Positions 40,205 through 49,296 of a stretch of 64,000 bases of DNA are shown here, piece after piece. A program made the position numbers and the translations under genes. Below the pieces are notes generated by a model that had not been told where the DNA came from, did not search any database, and worked only from the letters and a program-made list of their open reading frames with translations. The first letter of the stretch is position 1; each line of letters starts with the position of its first letter. The DNA comes from Candidatus Enterovibrio altilux. Its GTDB lineage: Bacteria > Pseudomonadota > Gammaproteobacteria > Enterobacterales > Vibrionaceae. The DNA is taken from contig NZ_CP020661.1 of the NCBI RefSeq assembly GCF_002381345.1, positions 1 to 64,000 of the forward strand. Reading direction: 5' to 3'.

Positions 40205-41630
40205 AAACTAACTCATCCATAACAATGCTTTTTCCAGGTTTATCTAGTTCACTATAAATAAATTTACTTATATGATTTTTTTCAGATTGTGGCATTAAGT
40301 AGTACATTATATTTGTATACCAATCCCAGACTTCTTTTGTTAATTTGTATTTGGCTGGTGTTTCTTCTATTAAACCGCAATCAATCAATGATTTAAATTT
40401 AGAAGTAAACTCTGGTGGTAGATACTCATAGTTAGCTAAGCATTTTTCAACTTCACCGTGATATGGCAGCCTAAGGAGTAAAGGTTTCACCATATCCATA
40501 ATGTCGGAGTGCTTGGAGATAGAAAAAGGAATTATTTCATTATCAATGGCTTTGATATAGGCTTCACGGCCTGATGTGTTAGTGACTACATGGTTTCTTA
40601 TAGATGAGACGGCATTAACACCAAATCCAATCAGATCTCTATCCGAATAACTGTAAACATGCTCATGATAAACAAAACTATAGCTGTCTGATACAACAGA
40701 ACTACAAGGCTTTTCTCTGAAATAGCCATGACCGTTATGAGGCATCAAGTCATGTTTTTTCATGTAACTGTCCACAAAAAGTCTCATATTATGTTTATCA
40801 ATAGCTTTTGTTATTGGATAACCTTTTCGTGAAATTAATTTATGTAATTTTGCTTATGTCATGACATTATCTATTGGATAAATATCAATGTTTGAAGTAT
40901 TGAGTGAGATTACTTGTTCCAAATCAATTTCCATTTCTTCGATCGATTGGCCATTCATTCCGTACAATATGTCAAATGACACGTAATCAAAATTATCGTT
41001 GAGAATCTTACTTGCTGATTTAATCTGTTCAATAGAAGCGGTTAAATTAAAGTTGTTTCGCCATTCTTGGTTAAATGTTTGTAGTCCAAACCTAGGGTGT
41101 GTTACTCCTATCTCCTTCATAGCTTGGACCTTATCTAAAGTTAAGCTCTTTACTTCTATTTCAAATAGAAAACTCTTTTATCTTGGATAAATCAAAATGT
41201 TTTTTTATAATTTTACTAACTCTTTTAATTTGTTCCGGTAAAAGCAACGACGGTGTACCACCACCAAAAAATATAGATTCAATAGGAATTTTATTTAGCT
41301 TTATTAAATGAGACTTAATTTCAATTTCTTTTATTATTGCTGAAACATATCGGTCAATGTCACTATGATTCTTATATAAACCCTTAGTGAATGGACAAAA
41401 TAAACATATAGTTTCACAAAAAGGAAAATGAAAGTATGCACTCTACTTGATATCCATTTATTAGAGTTTGATAGTACATCTGATAACAACGAATTATCTA
41501 TATTAATCTGGCTAGGGAAGAAGAAATTATAAACTGGAAACTGGTACTTGAATTTTAGTTTTTTAACGGTCTTAGTTCTAGTTCCATTTAAACCTCGTAC
41601 AACTCTTGAAATGTTTATGTTTTCTATTGG
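40197..41630 (-). pseudogene. HemW/HutW-like radical SAM enzyme, broken by two frameshifts and one stop
   Basis: The cluster-binding motif is AYFHFPFCETICLFCPFTKG (CX3CX2C, Cys codons at 41416, 41404 and 41395). It is followed by IESIFFGGGTPSLL (the AdoMet GGG-x-PS motif of the HemN/HemW group), FGLQTFNQEWR, DYVSFDILYGMNGQS, and a HemN-like C-terminal half with LIGFGVNAVSS. Lesions: a frame change just before the Cys motif (about 41440), one surplus T near 41165, and an in-frame TAA at 40854-40856. No start codon is seen between the AdoMet decarboxylase part and the Cys motif, so the ancestor may have been a fusion. Probable role: radical modification of the peptide encoded at 42057. This is inference. 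Confidence 0.75.
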
Positions 41631-41923
41631 ATACAAATGCTTTTTATACTTTTAAAATCAGATGTGGAAGGCTCTTTTCCGCAAGTGTATAGGTTAATAC
41701 TTATATAACCATTCTCTGGATAAGTATGATAGGACAAATGAGATTCAGAAAGAAGAAATACACCTCCTCCACCTCCTTCAAATTTTTTATCTAGAAAGCC
41801 AACAACTGTAAAACTAGAATTATCAAGTATCTTATTAAATAATTTTTTAAGTGTTGCATCATCATTTAATTTTTTACTTTTGGTCTCTATATTAATTAAA
41901 AATGGATACCCTCTACTGTCCAT
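41624..41923 (-). CDS. AdoMet decarboxylase-like (SpeH family) protein
   Basis: The ORF has 99 residues with AGGAAG 5 bases before ATG. VFLLSESHLSYHTYPENGY and INLYTCG match the prokaryotic AdoMetDC active site. The self-cleaving Ser61, His66 and Cys81 have exactly the +5 and +20 spacing of Ser63/His68/Cys83 in the Thermotoga enzyme. These enzymes make decarboxylated AdoMet, the aminopropyl donor, through a pyruvoyl group. The C-terminus is probably lost through one missing A near 41650: restoring it gives FKSIKKHLYPIENINIS and an open frame toward the radical SAM region. No aminopropyltransferase (SpeE) is nearby, so the context is not polyamine synthesis. Confidence 0.75.
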   Translation of the reverse strand: MDSRGYPFLINIETKSKKLNDDATLKKLFNKILDNSSFTVVGFLDKKFEGGGGGVFLLSESHLSYHTYPENGYISINLYTCGKEPSTSDFKSIKSICIQ

Positions 41924-41944
41924 GATTACTTCCTATTATAAAAC

Positions 41945-41973
41945 AAAAAAGCTGGATATAAGCCAGCCTTTTT
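41945..41973 (-). terminator. Hairpin terminator/attenuator between the peptide and the enzymes
   Basis: On the minus strand GCTGG and CCAGC (41963-41967 / 41951-41955) pair around a 7-base loop, extended by A5G/CT6, and are followed by TTTTTTG. Partial termination here would give many peptide transcripts and few enzyme transcripts. Confidence 0.75.
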
Positions 41974-41985
41974 GATGGTAGTTAA

Positions 41986-42057
41986 TTACCAAGGAACACA
42001 ATTAAAATCAAAATCATCTTCGTTTGGCTTGGTGAACATTTTTTTTGCACTTTCCAT
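41986..42057 (-). CDS. 23-residue precursor-like peptide ending CVPW
   Basis: Starts MESAKKMF, has an acidic middle (NEDDFDFN) and ends CVPW followed by TAA. The AAGGAAAA ribosome-binding site lies 7 bases before ATG, and a TTGAAA-N16-CATAAT promoter lies about 80 bases upstream. A leader-like basic/hydrophobic N-terminus, an acidic linker and a compact Cys/Trp tail resemble precursors of modified peptides (compare the 23-24 residue PqqA). It is first in the operon, before a hairpin and AdoMet-dependent enzymes. It is too short to be judged by homology alone, but site quality and context are strong. Confidence 0.7.
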   Translation of the reverse strand: MESAKKMFTKPNEDDFDFNCVPW

Positions 42058-42137
42058 AATATTTTCCTTTTGAGAGTTATCCTCAGTCGTTAGGGAAAGT
42101 CCACACTAATATGCATTTTATTTTTATTCAACAGAGA

Positions 42138-42165
42138 ATTATGGTTTATGTGAATCATTTTTCAA
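42138..42165 (-). promoter_or_regulatory. Sigma70-type promoter of the peptide operon
   Basis: Minus strand -35 TTGAAA (42165-42160) and -10 CATAAT (42143-42138) separated by 16 bases, about 80 bases upstream of the peptide ATG. Confidence 0.5.
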
Positions 42166-42385
42166 ATGTTATAAATATTAAAAATATCAGAAATATTAAT
42201 AAGTAATAGTTAATAATTGAGTTTAAGAAATTGAGCAACGGCCAGTTATCGAGTAAGCTTGATTCCCTTAACATTTCAAAATGTCATTTTTTGGGATAGG
42301 AAAGTGTAAGTGTTGGCCCATAAGCTTGTGTCTAAAATTTAGCTGACTAAATGGCACTGTACTTGTTATTGCTCGCAATCATAAA

Positions 42386-42849
42386 CCGGGGCTGTTGCAA
42401 CTAATTATAGGATGCAGATCTACCCAGTAATGGGCTTAACGATTACTGATAAATCACCTCAACATTGAATAGACGATTCATGAAGGCGGATCTCTCCCGA
42501 ACAAGAGTTTTACCCTCATCATGACGTAACCAGAAATCAAACTGGCCTTTGTTCAACATTCGCAGTGATTGGAATCCCTCGATGGTTGACTAGGCTCGCT
42601 TTCGCATTTTAAAACCGCCGGAGCTGACAACGAGCTTCTTGATGGAGACGTGATCGGACTCGATACCATTATTGAGATACTTCACTTGCCGTTGCTCGAC
42701 ATCCGCTCGTAGCCGTCCCTCCTTCTTCAGGCGCGAGATAGCATGAGCATACGAGGAATGCTTGCCTGTGTTCAAGGTCTTAGGCTGAGTGTCTACATCA
42801 TAGTATCTTAGGCACCGTTTCCAGAACTGATAAGCCGTGTTTTTATCAT
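42386..42849 (-). mobile_element. IS6-family element, 3' part only
   Basis: The frame at 42590-42849 reads HAISRLKKEGRLRADVEQRQVKYLNNGIESDH and KKLVVSSGGFKMRKRA, the C-terminal catalytic part of IS6/IS26-type DDE transposases. After one stop the frame goes on (IEGFQSLRMLNKGQFDFWLR) to about 42450. The end repeat is ggggctgttgcaa at 42388, close to the IS26-group terminal repeat. The 5' part is cut off by an IS903-like fragment at 42850. Confidence 0.8.
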
Positions 42850-42935
42850 AGCTAGGCATGCTTAAAACGAAAGTAACTGTCTAATCATGAATCATGCTGG
42901 CATTAACTATCTGAACTCGAATTTGGAAACAAAAT
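42850..42935 (+). mobile_element. IS903-like right-end fragment
   Basis: gctaggcatgcttaaaacgaaag through ctcgaatttggaaacaaa, truncating the IS6 relic. Confidence 0.75.
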
Positions 42936-43005
42936 GACACGTTCATTGAACATGAATATTACCGTTAAGTTATAATTAATTCATTTAAAGTATGATCAAT
43001 TGTGC
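42936..43005 (+). mobile_element. IS1-like tail fragment
   Basis: atgacacgttcattgaacatgaatatt resembles the final codons (TFIEHEYY) and flanking of the IS1-like relics at 10.5 and 49.9 kb. Confidence 0.45.
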
Positions 43006-43026
43006 GATTCTGTATTTCATAATAAG

Positions 43027-43992
43027 TCAAGCAAGACGAGAATGAATAAAATCTAAGATAACTTGCGCATCTTCCTCATTCATCTTCTTCAGCTTAAGAA
43101 AGAATGTATTGCCTTTACGATGGTAACTTGCTCTACCTTTGATCAAATCAATGGCTTGTGCATTTTTTTTAACAGACGGATTTAGTAATTCATGCCATTC
43201 TTCAATGATGATGGTCACCTCACGTGTAATGCGGCTCACGCCATGAGCATCCACAGTTCTCCAAAGCGGTGTTTCACTCAGCTTTTGTAACAACTGCCCT
43301 TGTTCTGTATCAGTCAATGCAAAGAACAAGCGGTGTAGTTTCACGATAGTTGGTCGGCCCAGTTCCACTACACTTGGGTAGGCTTGTAAAATAAGAAGCG
43401 GTAATGAAGCAGCTTTTAACGCGCCACTAACTAAAGCCTCACTGCACATACACACTTTTGCTAGTTCTTTTTGGTCAACTACATCACCGTTATTTAGCAT
43501 GGTCTGCATTTCTTTACCACGTTCGAACAAGGACAAGGGTTTATGCGCATTAGCGACATTAGACAAAAATGTTGCATGCTTGCTATTAATGCCTTTGGCG
43601 ACATAAATGAGAAAATCTTGACTCGCTAAAATACATGACATGCGTCGACGACTACCATCGAGCACTTCTATTTTATCGTCATCCAGCCACCGTCCCACCG
43701 CTGGATATTGTTGACCCCGATCTTGGAGTGTGCTGAGAATATCAGAGAGTGCCAGTTCATTAAGAAATGACTGCTCTCGAGCATTTTTGACAAACACCGA
43801 CGTACGAGACGCAATATTTGCTGAAGGAATGCGAATAAGTTGAAACTCAACGGTGGTTTCACCAGCCACGGACAATGCAATCACTGTTGCTTTATCTGAT
43901 ACGGCTTTTTGCGCTTCTTGTACTGTTTTTACGCGTCGTTTATCTGCTTTACCAAACAAACGCGCATTCAATTCGGAGGTTTTAATCACCAT
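43027..43992 (-). CDS. parB2: Chromosome partition protein ParB (chromosome II type)
   Basis: The protein has 321 residues starting MVIKTSELNARLFGKADKRR. The ParB/Spo0J N-terminal nuclease-like domain includes ENAREQSF-type VKNAREQSFLNEL and LDGSRRRMSCI (about 75-125), followed by the HTH (KELAKVCMCSEALVSGALKAA, about 175-200). The sequence follows the V. cholerae chromosome II ParB2 pattern as I remember it. It binds parS2 sites and spreads to segregate the origin region. It starts 3 bases after parA. Confidence 0.93.
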   Translation of the reverse strand: MVIKTSELNARLFGKADKRRVKTVQEAQKAVSDKATVIALSVAGETTVEFQLIRIPSANIASRTSVFVKNAREQSFLNELALSDILSTLQDRGQQYPAVGRWLDDDKIEVLDGSRRRMSCILASQDFLIYVAKGINSKHATFLSNVANAHKPLSLFERGKEMQTMLNNGDVVDQKELAKVCMCSEALVSGALKAASLPLLILQAYPSVVELGRPTIVKLHRLFFALTDTEQGQLLQKLSETPLWRTVDAHGVSRITREVTIIIEEWHELLNPSVKKNAQAIDLIKGRASYHRKGNTFFLKLKKMNEEDAQVILDFIHSRLA

Positions 43993-43995
43993 GTA

Positions 43996-45204
43996 TCACT
44001 CCTGATTACGGTGCGCCCAATGGTTGTGAAGAGTGCGTTCAAGCTCCAGTCCCACACGATGAACCGCTTCTTGCGCGGTGGATAAAGTTTTTTTACCACC
44101 TTCAAAATTCTTAGCAGTCAAGTCAAACACTGTGCTGTAGGTATCGGCACAGGTTTCAAACGCTCGACTACGTGGGATTGTTGCCATCATAACCTGATCA
44201 CTCAAGAGGTAATGCATTTCTGTCAGCACCGAAACTTGCTTTTTATTGTCATCTTCAAACATTGTCGGTAAAAGACGCACAAATTCTAAACCAGGCCAAC
44301 CTTCTGGGAACATTTGATAAACCGTTGGCAAATGTTGAAAGAAGTTAACAGTTGAGGCCCAATCTAAACGTTTTGCTGCACATGGAATGATTAATACATT
44401 TGATGCATACATAGCATTCCAAACGAGCGGGTCAATGTGTGGACCAGTATCAATCATTACAATATCAAACTCATCAGCGATCACATTAATCACATTCTCT
44501 TTCAGCAACTGAACAACATTCAATGACCCATTGGTTGCAAGATTCTGCCAAGCTTCAGCATTGAACATCGCATCTTCTGGAAAAGCAGCTATTGTTTTTA
44601 AGTTTGGATACTGTGTTGGCAACAGTACATTTTTTATCATGAACTCTTTACTAGGGTCCTGTGGTGTATTCTTAAGCATTACGTCAACAGCAGAATAGAT
44701 ACCCTCTTGCTCAGTAACACTAATTTGAGGATTTAAGAAAAGACGCAAAGAACCTTGAGGATCAAGATCAATTAAACAAATACGGTATCGTTTTTCAAGG
44801 TTCAGCGCTAAACATGCAGCGACATGAACCGCACTCATTGATTTTCCCGTGCCACCCTTCTGGTTTTGGATGTTAATCACCCACGGCTTATGCCCTGCAC
44901 CTTTACCCTCATAAAATGCAGGTATTTTTGCCGCTCCCATAATTTGGTGCGCTTCTTCTAAGTTAATGGAATAATGGTTTGCATTATTTTTCGTGAATTT
45001 ATGGCCCGTTTTTTCCACACGGCTGATAGCTTCGTCTAATTTACGGCGAGTTAATCCAGAACGTATTTCCATCAGTGCTTTTGACATAGGCGGAAACAAT
45101 TGATCATGACGTTCTTCCATCACGATTTCAATGCGATCAGCCTGCATCTGCTTAGTTTGCGCTGCAATAGATTGCAGGTTTTTTATTGTTTTTCCCCTAT
45201 TCAT
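43996..45204 (-). CDS. parA2: Chromosome partition ATPase ParA (chromosome II type)
   Basis: The protein has 402 residues from the ATG at 45204. A GTG 12 bases upstream (45216) is possible, but MNRGKTIKNL aligns better with the remembered ParA2 start. An N-terminal winged-helix extension (about 1-100; LTRRKLDEAISRVE) precedes deviant Walker A QNQKGGTGKS (about 113-122), Walker A' LIDLDPQGSL and Walker B IVMIDTGPH. The N-terminal DNA-binding region is typical of type Ia plasmid-like ParA proteins such as V. cholerae ParA2. It drives segregation of chromosome II with ParB and parS2. Confidence 0.93.
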   Translation of the reverse strand: MNRGKTIKNLQSIAAQTKQMQADRIEIVMEERHDQLFPPMSKALMEIRSGLTRRKLDEAISRVEKTGHKFTKNNANHYSINLEEAHQIMGAAKIPAFYEGKGAGHKPWVINIQNQKGGTGKSMSAVHVAACLALNLEKRYRICLIDLDPQGSLRLFLNPQISVTEQEGIYSAVDVMLKNTPQDPSKEFMIKNVLLPTQYPNLKTIAAFPEDAMFNAEAWQNLATNGSLNVVQLLKENVINVIADEFDIVMIDTGPHIDPLVWNAMYASNVLIIPCAAKRLDWASTVNFFQHLPTVYQMFPEGWPGLEFVRLLPTMFEDDNKKQVSVLTEMHYLLSDQVMMATIPRSRAFETCADTYSTVFDLTAKNFEGGKKTLSTAQEAVHRVGLELERTLHNHWAHRNQE

Positions 45205-45400
45205 ATTTCTTATCACTATAGAAGATAATTAACATTTATTGTACAGTATTTTTAATAAAATATCACAAAAAGCTGAACGTATTCATTCACAATGAGGATC
45301 TTGCTCACTGGATGGGAGATCCTAGTAATTCATTTATTATATTCTTTCTAATTCCATACCTCTTCATTTTTCCAAATTTAAAGTTTTACGACATAACTTC

Positions 45401-45413
45401 TTTACAATGTAAA
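45401..45413. promoter_or_regulatory. parS2 site (ParB2-binding)
   Basis: TTTACAATGTAAA is a perfect palindrome matching the vibrio chromosome II consensus TTTACA-N-TGTAAA, about 200 bases upstream of parA2. Confidence 0.75.
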
Positions 45414-45492
45414 CTAGGCCTTTGCCAACATTGCAATCACTACACCGAAAAAGTGCTAACCATTGGTTAAATAACGAATAATATATATTAAA

Positions 45493-46386
45493 TGGCTTTG
45501 TTTCCTAAACCAGAGAACTACATTATCAATCACACTCTAAATAACTAAGTTCATTAATATTATGGATTCATGAAGAAGTCATTCAGTTCTGAAATGAAAC
45601 TAAGCGGGGTAATCATAGGAAACTTCATTTATTTAGCAACGTAGTCATTACGACAGCTCTCATGGTTAAACGAGTATTCTCAATGCCATTGAGAGGTCTG
45701 CAAGAATTCATGAGTTATGTTTTCAAATTTTCCTGACCACCATTGTAATACCCTCATGATGTATGCATTAGCAAACGAACCAAAACGGTTAACGTCACGT
45801 TCAGGACGAAGAATAAAGAAAGCATACAGCACTTACCCATTGATTCTACGGGCTAAAAGTCTACGGTAAAAATAGCACGGACAGTAAAAAAAAGCATGGC
45901 ACTAATGGGAAACTGGAGCCTAACGTAAGTTACATTTAGCGGCAGATATAAATACGCATGAAATCATTGCTACTGAGTTAAATGCATCAAATGTGCCTAA
46001 CGATGAAATGCTATCTAACTTATACAAATAAATCCATGGAAAAATCAATGATATATAAGTCCGTGATGCGTACGAACCAGACAATGTTACGAAATCGCTC
46101 GTATTAAACAAGCGGTTCCACTCATGCCACCAACAAAACGTAACTTTTGGAAACAAGGTATGGTTATCATAGACGCTCCCTATCAGAGACGGCAAGGTTT
46201 TGAGTTAAAAAAACTACTCAAAGGAACACTGATCCTAAGGGATTACCATATTCAGATTAATGAAACTTACGTAATGACAAACGCATGAAATAAGCTGACA
46301 GGGTTAAGTCTGCCTAAAATAAAAATAATTTCTAAGAATTGATCATATTGAAATTTTTTATCTAAACTCTAATTAAGAAATAAAGC
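45493..46386 (+). mobile_element. IS903-like element, near full length, degenerate
   Basis: Left end ggctttgtttcctaaacc at 45493 and right end aattaagaaataaagcc at 46386. Two small internal losses and many stops are present. Confidence 0.9.
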
Positions 46387-46642
46387 CGTATTAACACCGA
46401 TATTTAACGTCAACAGTAACGATAATTATCATCATGAAAAAAAGACATTTTACCTGCATCACAATCTATTGAATACATACCTCACCTTGACTAATTTTCC
46501 TTTCTATACTTAACTTTAAATTAAAGTTCAAAAATAAAAAATATGCATGATGAAGAAGAGATACTTCACTATATTTGAAAAAATTAATGCTACTCTTCCA
46601 TTTAGTTTTATAAAAATGCATTATACGTCTATCTAATTAAGC

Positions 46643-47081
46643 ATGCAAACAATCAAAAACTACCCAGAACGAGTAGGTCATTATAAGTTGACTGATGAAT
46701 GGCCTGTACAGCTGCTATCAATTTTTCAAAGCTACATTGAAGACGAGAATTTAGTTTTCTGGAAAAACGGCATAATGATTTGGTGCTCGGTGTGGAGAAT
46801 TAATTCTGATGAAACACAAAAAAACGCACCAATGGATGGTGGAAGCACAAGCTGCAGAAGCCTTTGATGTTTTTAGCACAGATAAAAATGAATTAATTTT
46901 TTACCATTATCGCTTATTTGAAGAAACCAACAACTACAACTTTGCCTCTTTGTATTGTTTTGTATTTTCACACACAAGTTACATTCAGTTAGGTATTTAT
47001 CTCGACGAAGAAACCAGTTTCACGGAAGCACAAAAAATTTGTGACAACATCTATTTCACACGTATTCAATATCTTCACTGA
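46643..47081 (+). pseudogene. Conserved-looking hypothetical protein, split by one A-run indel
   Basis: The first frame (46643-46825) reads MQTIKNYPERVGHYKLTDEW ... WCSVWRINSDETQK. One fewer A in the run at about 46820 links it to the second frame (THQWMVEAQAAEAFDVFS ... FTRIQYLH, stop at 47081). The joined protein would have about 145 residues. I do not recognise a family. A single indel could be a real mutation, phase variation or a sequencing error. Confidence 0.55.
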
Positions 47082-47223
47082 ACAAAATGTGCTTACGTCC
47101 TACTCTTAAATGCGTTGATAGTCCGTCAATGCAGTAGTATTAACATGTTCAACATAGCCTAAGGCTACTATCTCCTGTCCTCCTTATCTTTTTCTTATAA
47201 GGTCATCCTTAAACATAACCGTT

Positions 47224-47646
47224 GAAAAATTAATGAAATACCAGCCTATGGTGCTTACAACACCACCAGACAATACTACGAAACTGTTAGGATTAAACGA
47301 GCGGTTCCACTCACACCACCAAGAAAAGGAGCAACTTTTGGGGAGCGAGAGCATCCACGTAATTTAGTGGTCAGTTACCAACATTATACGATTCCAATCA
47401 GTATTGAAAAATGAGGTATGGTTATCATAAACGTTTCTTATCAAAGACGGCAAGGTTTCGAGTCAAAAAACTATTGGTAGTGATATTGTGCTTAAGAGAT
47501 CACAATACTCAGATTAGTGAGACTTACGCCATAATAAAAGCGTTAAACAAACTAACCAGGCTAGGTATGCCTAAAATGAAAGCAATTATTTGATCGTTGA
47601 TCATGTTGAGGTTTGCTATCTGAACTCACATTAGGAAACAAAGCCT
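47224..47646 (+). mobile_element. IS903-like right-half fragment
   Basis: Right 40 percent of the element; it keeps MRYGYHKRFLSKTARFRVKKL-like transposase words and ends cacattaggaaacaaagcc at 47646. Confidence 0.88.
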
Positions 47647-47884
47647 GGCTAAGTAGCTAAATAAACAAGGTTTCAATAATTACTCTGCTTAGTTTGATTC
47701 CATAGTTGAATAGTTTCTTCATTAATTCAAAATGTTAGTGAGTCACGATTGATTAAAACTTCATTATACTATTTCCAGTTAATGGTTTTGTAACGCAGCT
47801 TCTTTACAGACCTGAATATTGAAATTAACTTAACTGTTTAGAACGTAGATTACTCATTTAGTCTCTTATTTAGAAAACAAAGCC
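47647..47884 (-). mobile_element. IS903-like left-end fragment, tail-to-tail with the previous one
   Basis: Reverse left 240 bases (taagtagctaaataaacaagg ... tatttagaaaacaaagcc). With the preceding piece it forms a hybrid element flanked by two end repeats. Confidence 0.85.
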
Positions 47885-47925
47885 GTGAAACGTTAGTATC
47901 TTATTGTACGCTATTAAAATAATCA

Positions 47926-49296
47926 TTAAGTAAATATCTCTTCTACATCAATTACCTTTGAACGATTAACCGTAATTTTCCAGCGTTGAAGTGTTATCGT
48001 ACCATCTTCAGCTTTTTGCTTAGCAATCAAATTGAACTGGTGTCGTTTATCAATCGATCCTCGCGTTACTTTCCCATCAGTTAAAGCATAAAAACGTTTT
48101 TTACCTCGCGCCATTAAACGCGAAAATGGACGAAAATCAATATGCCATACTTCACGTGTCATGTCGTAACCACTAAGAAATTTTGTAGTCGACATTTGTG
48201 TGACCATTTTTATCCGCACAACTGATTCTTCACGCTGACGCAGCTTACCCTTTCGCATTTTGCGTATATCTTCTGGTATTTTGTCGAACGCAACATAATC
48301 TAACCATGCTAACTGATTACCAATGCGTTGCCCTGACGTTGGGTCTGTGAACAGTGTTCGCCATTTTGGGCGTCCTCGGCGAATCCAACGCCAAAGCACA
48401 TCACGGAGATCATCTTTAAAAATTTCTCGCATCGCATAAAGTCCAGCCATGGTGAGCACGAAGGACAAAGTAATCTCTCCAAGTAAATCACGCATACGAA
48501 TGATAGTTACCGTTACAACGATCATCACCAATCCTGCCGCTATACCTTTGGCAATTTTATTCAAATTTTTCCCTAGAACAATGTCATTCTGACGAATAGT
48601 AACTGGGTATTCAATTAACCGGCGAGCAAGACGCATTTTGTTCACCATACGAGTTGAATCAACCTGTGCTTTTTCAGAATTATAATTTTGTTGAATACGG
48701 TATGTCGCCTCTGATTCACAAAACGCAATCAATTGTTCACGAATAGTTTTAAACGCTGCATCTCGCGGCATGTGCGTAACAAGAGACAAAAAGCGTTGTT
48801 CCGTTAGCCAAGAAAGATAATTATCAATGTTATTATAGTATTTAATCAGACTGTCTTTTTTTGGCACATAACGACGTAGACGACGTAAAATTTCAACTGT
48901 CATATTTGTAATGTACTCAAGTTGTTCAACGGCTTCTTTTTCCGCCACATTTGTTACAGTGTCAAAAAATTTATGGGTGGTTTTTTCGAGCGACAATGCA
49001 TACTGATATGCATATAAGCTCAAACTGACCCGATATTTATCAGATGGTAATTTGTCCCTACTTGCTAGACGAGAGTAAACCAAAGGAAGATTATGTTGAG
49101 ATGTAAAATAGGTGCGTTTGTTGGAAAGAACGGTGTTATAAAATTCATCCTCATCTAACACTTTATTAGAAAAATTTAGTTCTCCAGGAACAAAAAGGTA
49201 AAATTCCACATCCTGTCGTTTTACTTCTTCGTTTATCAATGCAATCCTTGCGGTTAATCCCTCATATTTTTCTACAGAGGTCAAAGTGTACTCCAA
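47926..49296 (-). CDS. Two-TM membrane-associated hypothetical protein near parAB2
   Basis: The protein has 456 residues beginning MEYTLTSVEKYEGLTARIA. Residues about 1-245 are soluble and helical. Two adjacent membrane helices lie at about 250-292 (IAAGLVMIVVTVTIIRM and LSFVLTMAGLYAM), and a basic C-terminal domain follows (about 300-456; DVLWRWIRRGRPKWRTLFTDP, RLMARGKKRFYAL). I do not recognise a named family. The frame is intact although everything around it is decayed, which suggests it is needed. Confidence 0.75.
   Translation of the reverse strand: MEYTLTSVEKYEGLTARIALINEEVKRQDVEFYLFVPGELNFSNKVLDEDEFYNTVLSNKRTYFTSQHNLPLVYSRLASRDKLPSDKYRVSLSLYAYQYALSLEKTTHKFFDTVTNVAEKEAVEQLEYITNMTVEILRRLRRYVPKKDSLIKYYNNIDNYLSWLTEQRFLSLVTHMPRDAAFKTIREQLIAFCESEATYRIQQNYNSEKAQVDSTRMVNKMRLARRLIEYPVTIRQNDIVLGKNLNKIAKGIAAGLVMIVVTVTIIRMRDLLGEITLSFVLTMAGLYAMREIFKDDLRDVLWRWIRRGRPKWRTLFTDPTSGQRIGNQLAWLDYVAFDKIPEDIRKMRKGKLRQREESVVRIKMVTQMSTTKFLSGYDMTREVWHIDFRPFSRLMARGKKRFYALTDGKVTRGSIDKRHQFNLIAKQKAEDGTITLQRWKITVNRSKVIDVEEIFT

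Noticed and set aside
41334-41636. 100-codon ORF with TTG start as a separate gene
   Set aside because: Its start lies inside the AdoMet decarboxylase C-terminus, and its last third is out of frame with the radical SAM motif; it is a frameshift by-product.
45217-45492. Possible rctA-like region upstream of parA2
   Set aside because: Apart from the parS2 match, no iteron or conserved structure could be recognised.
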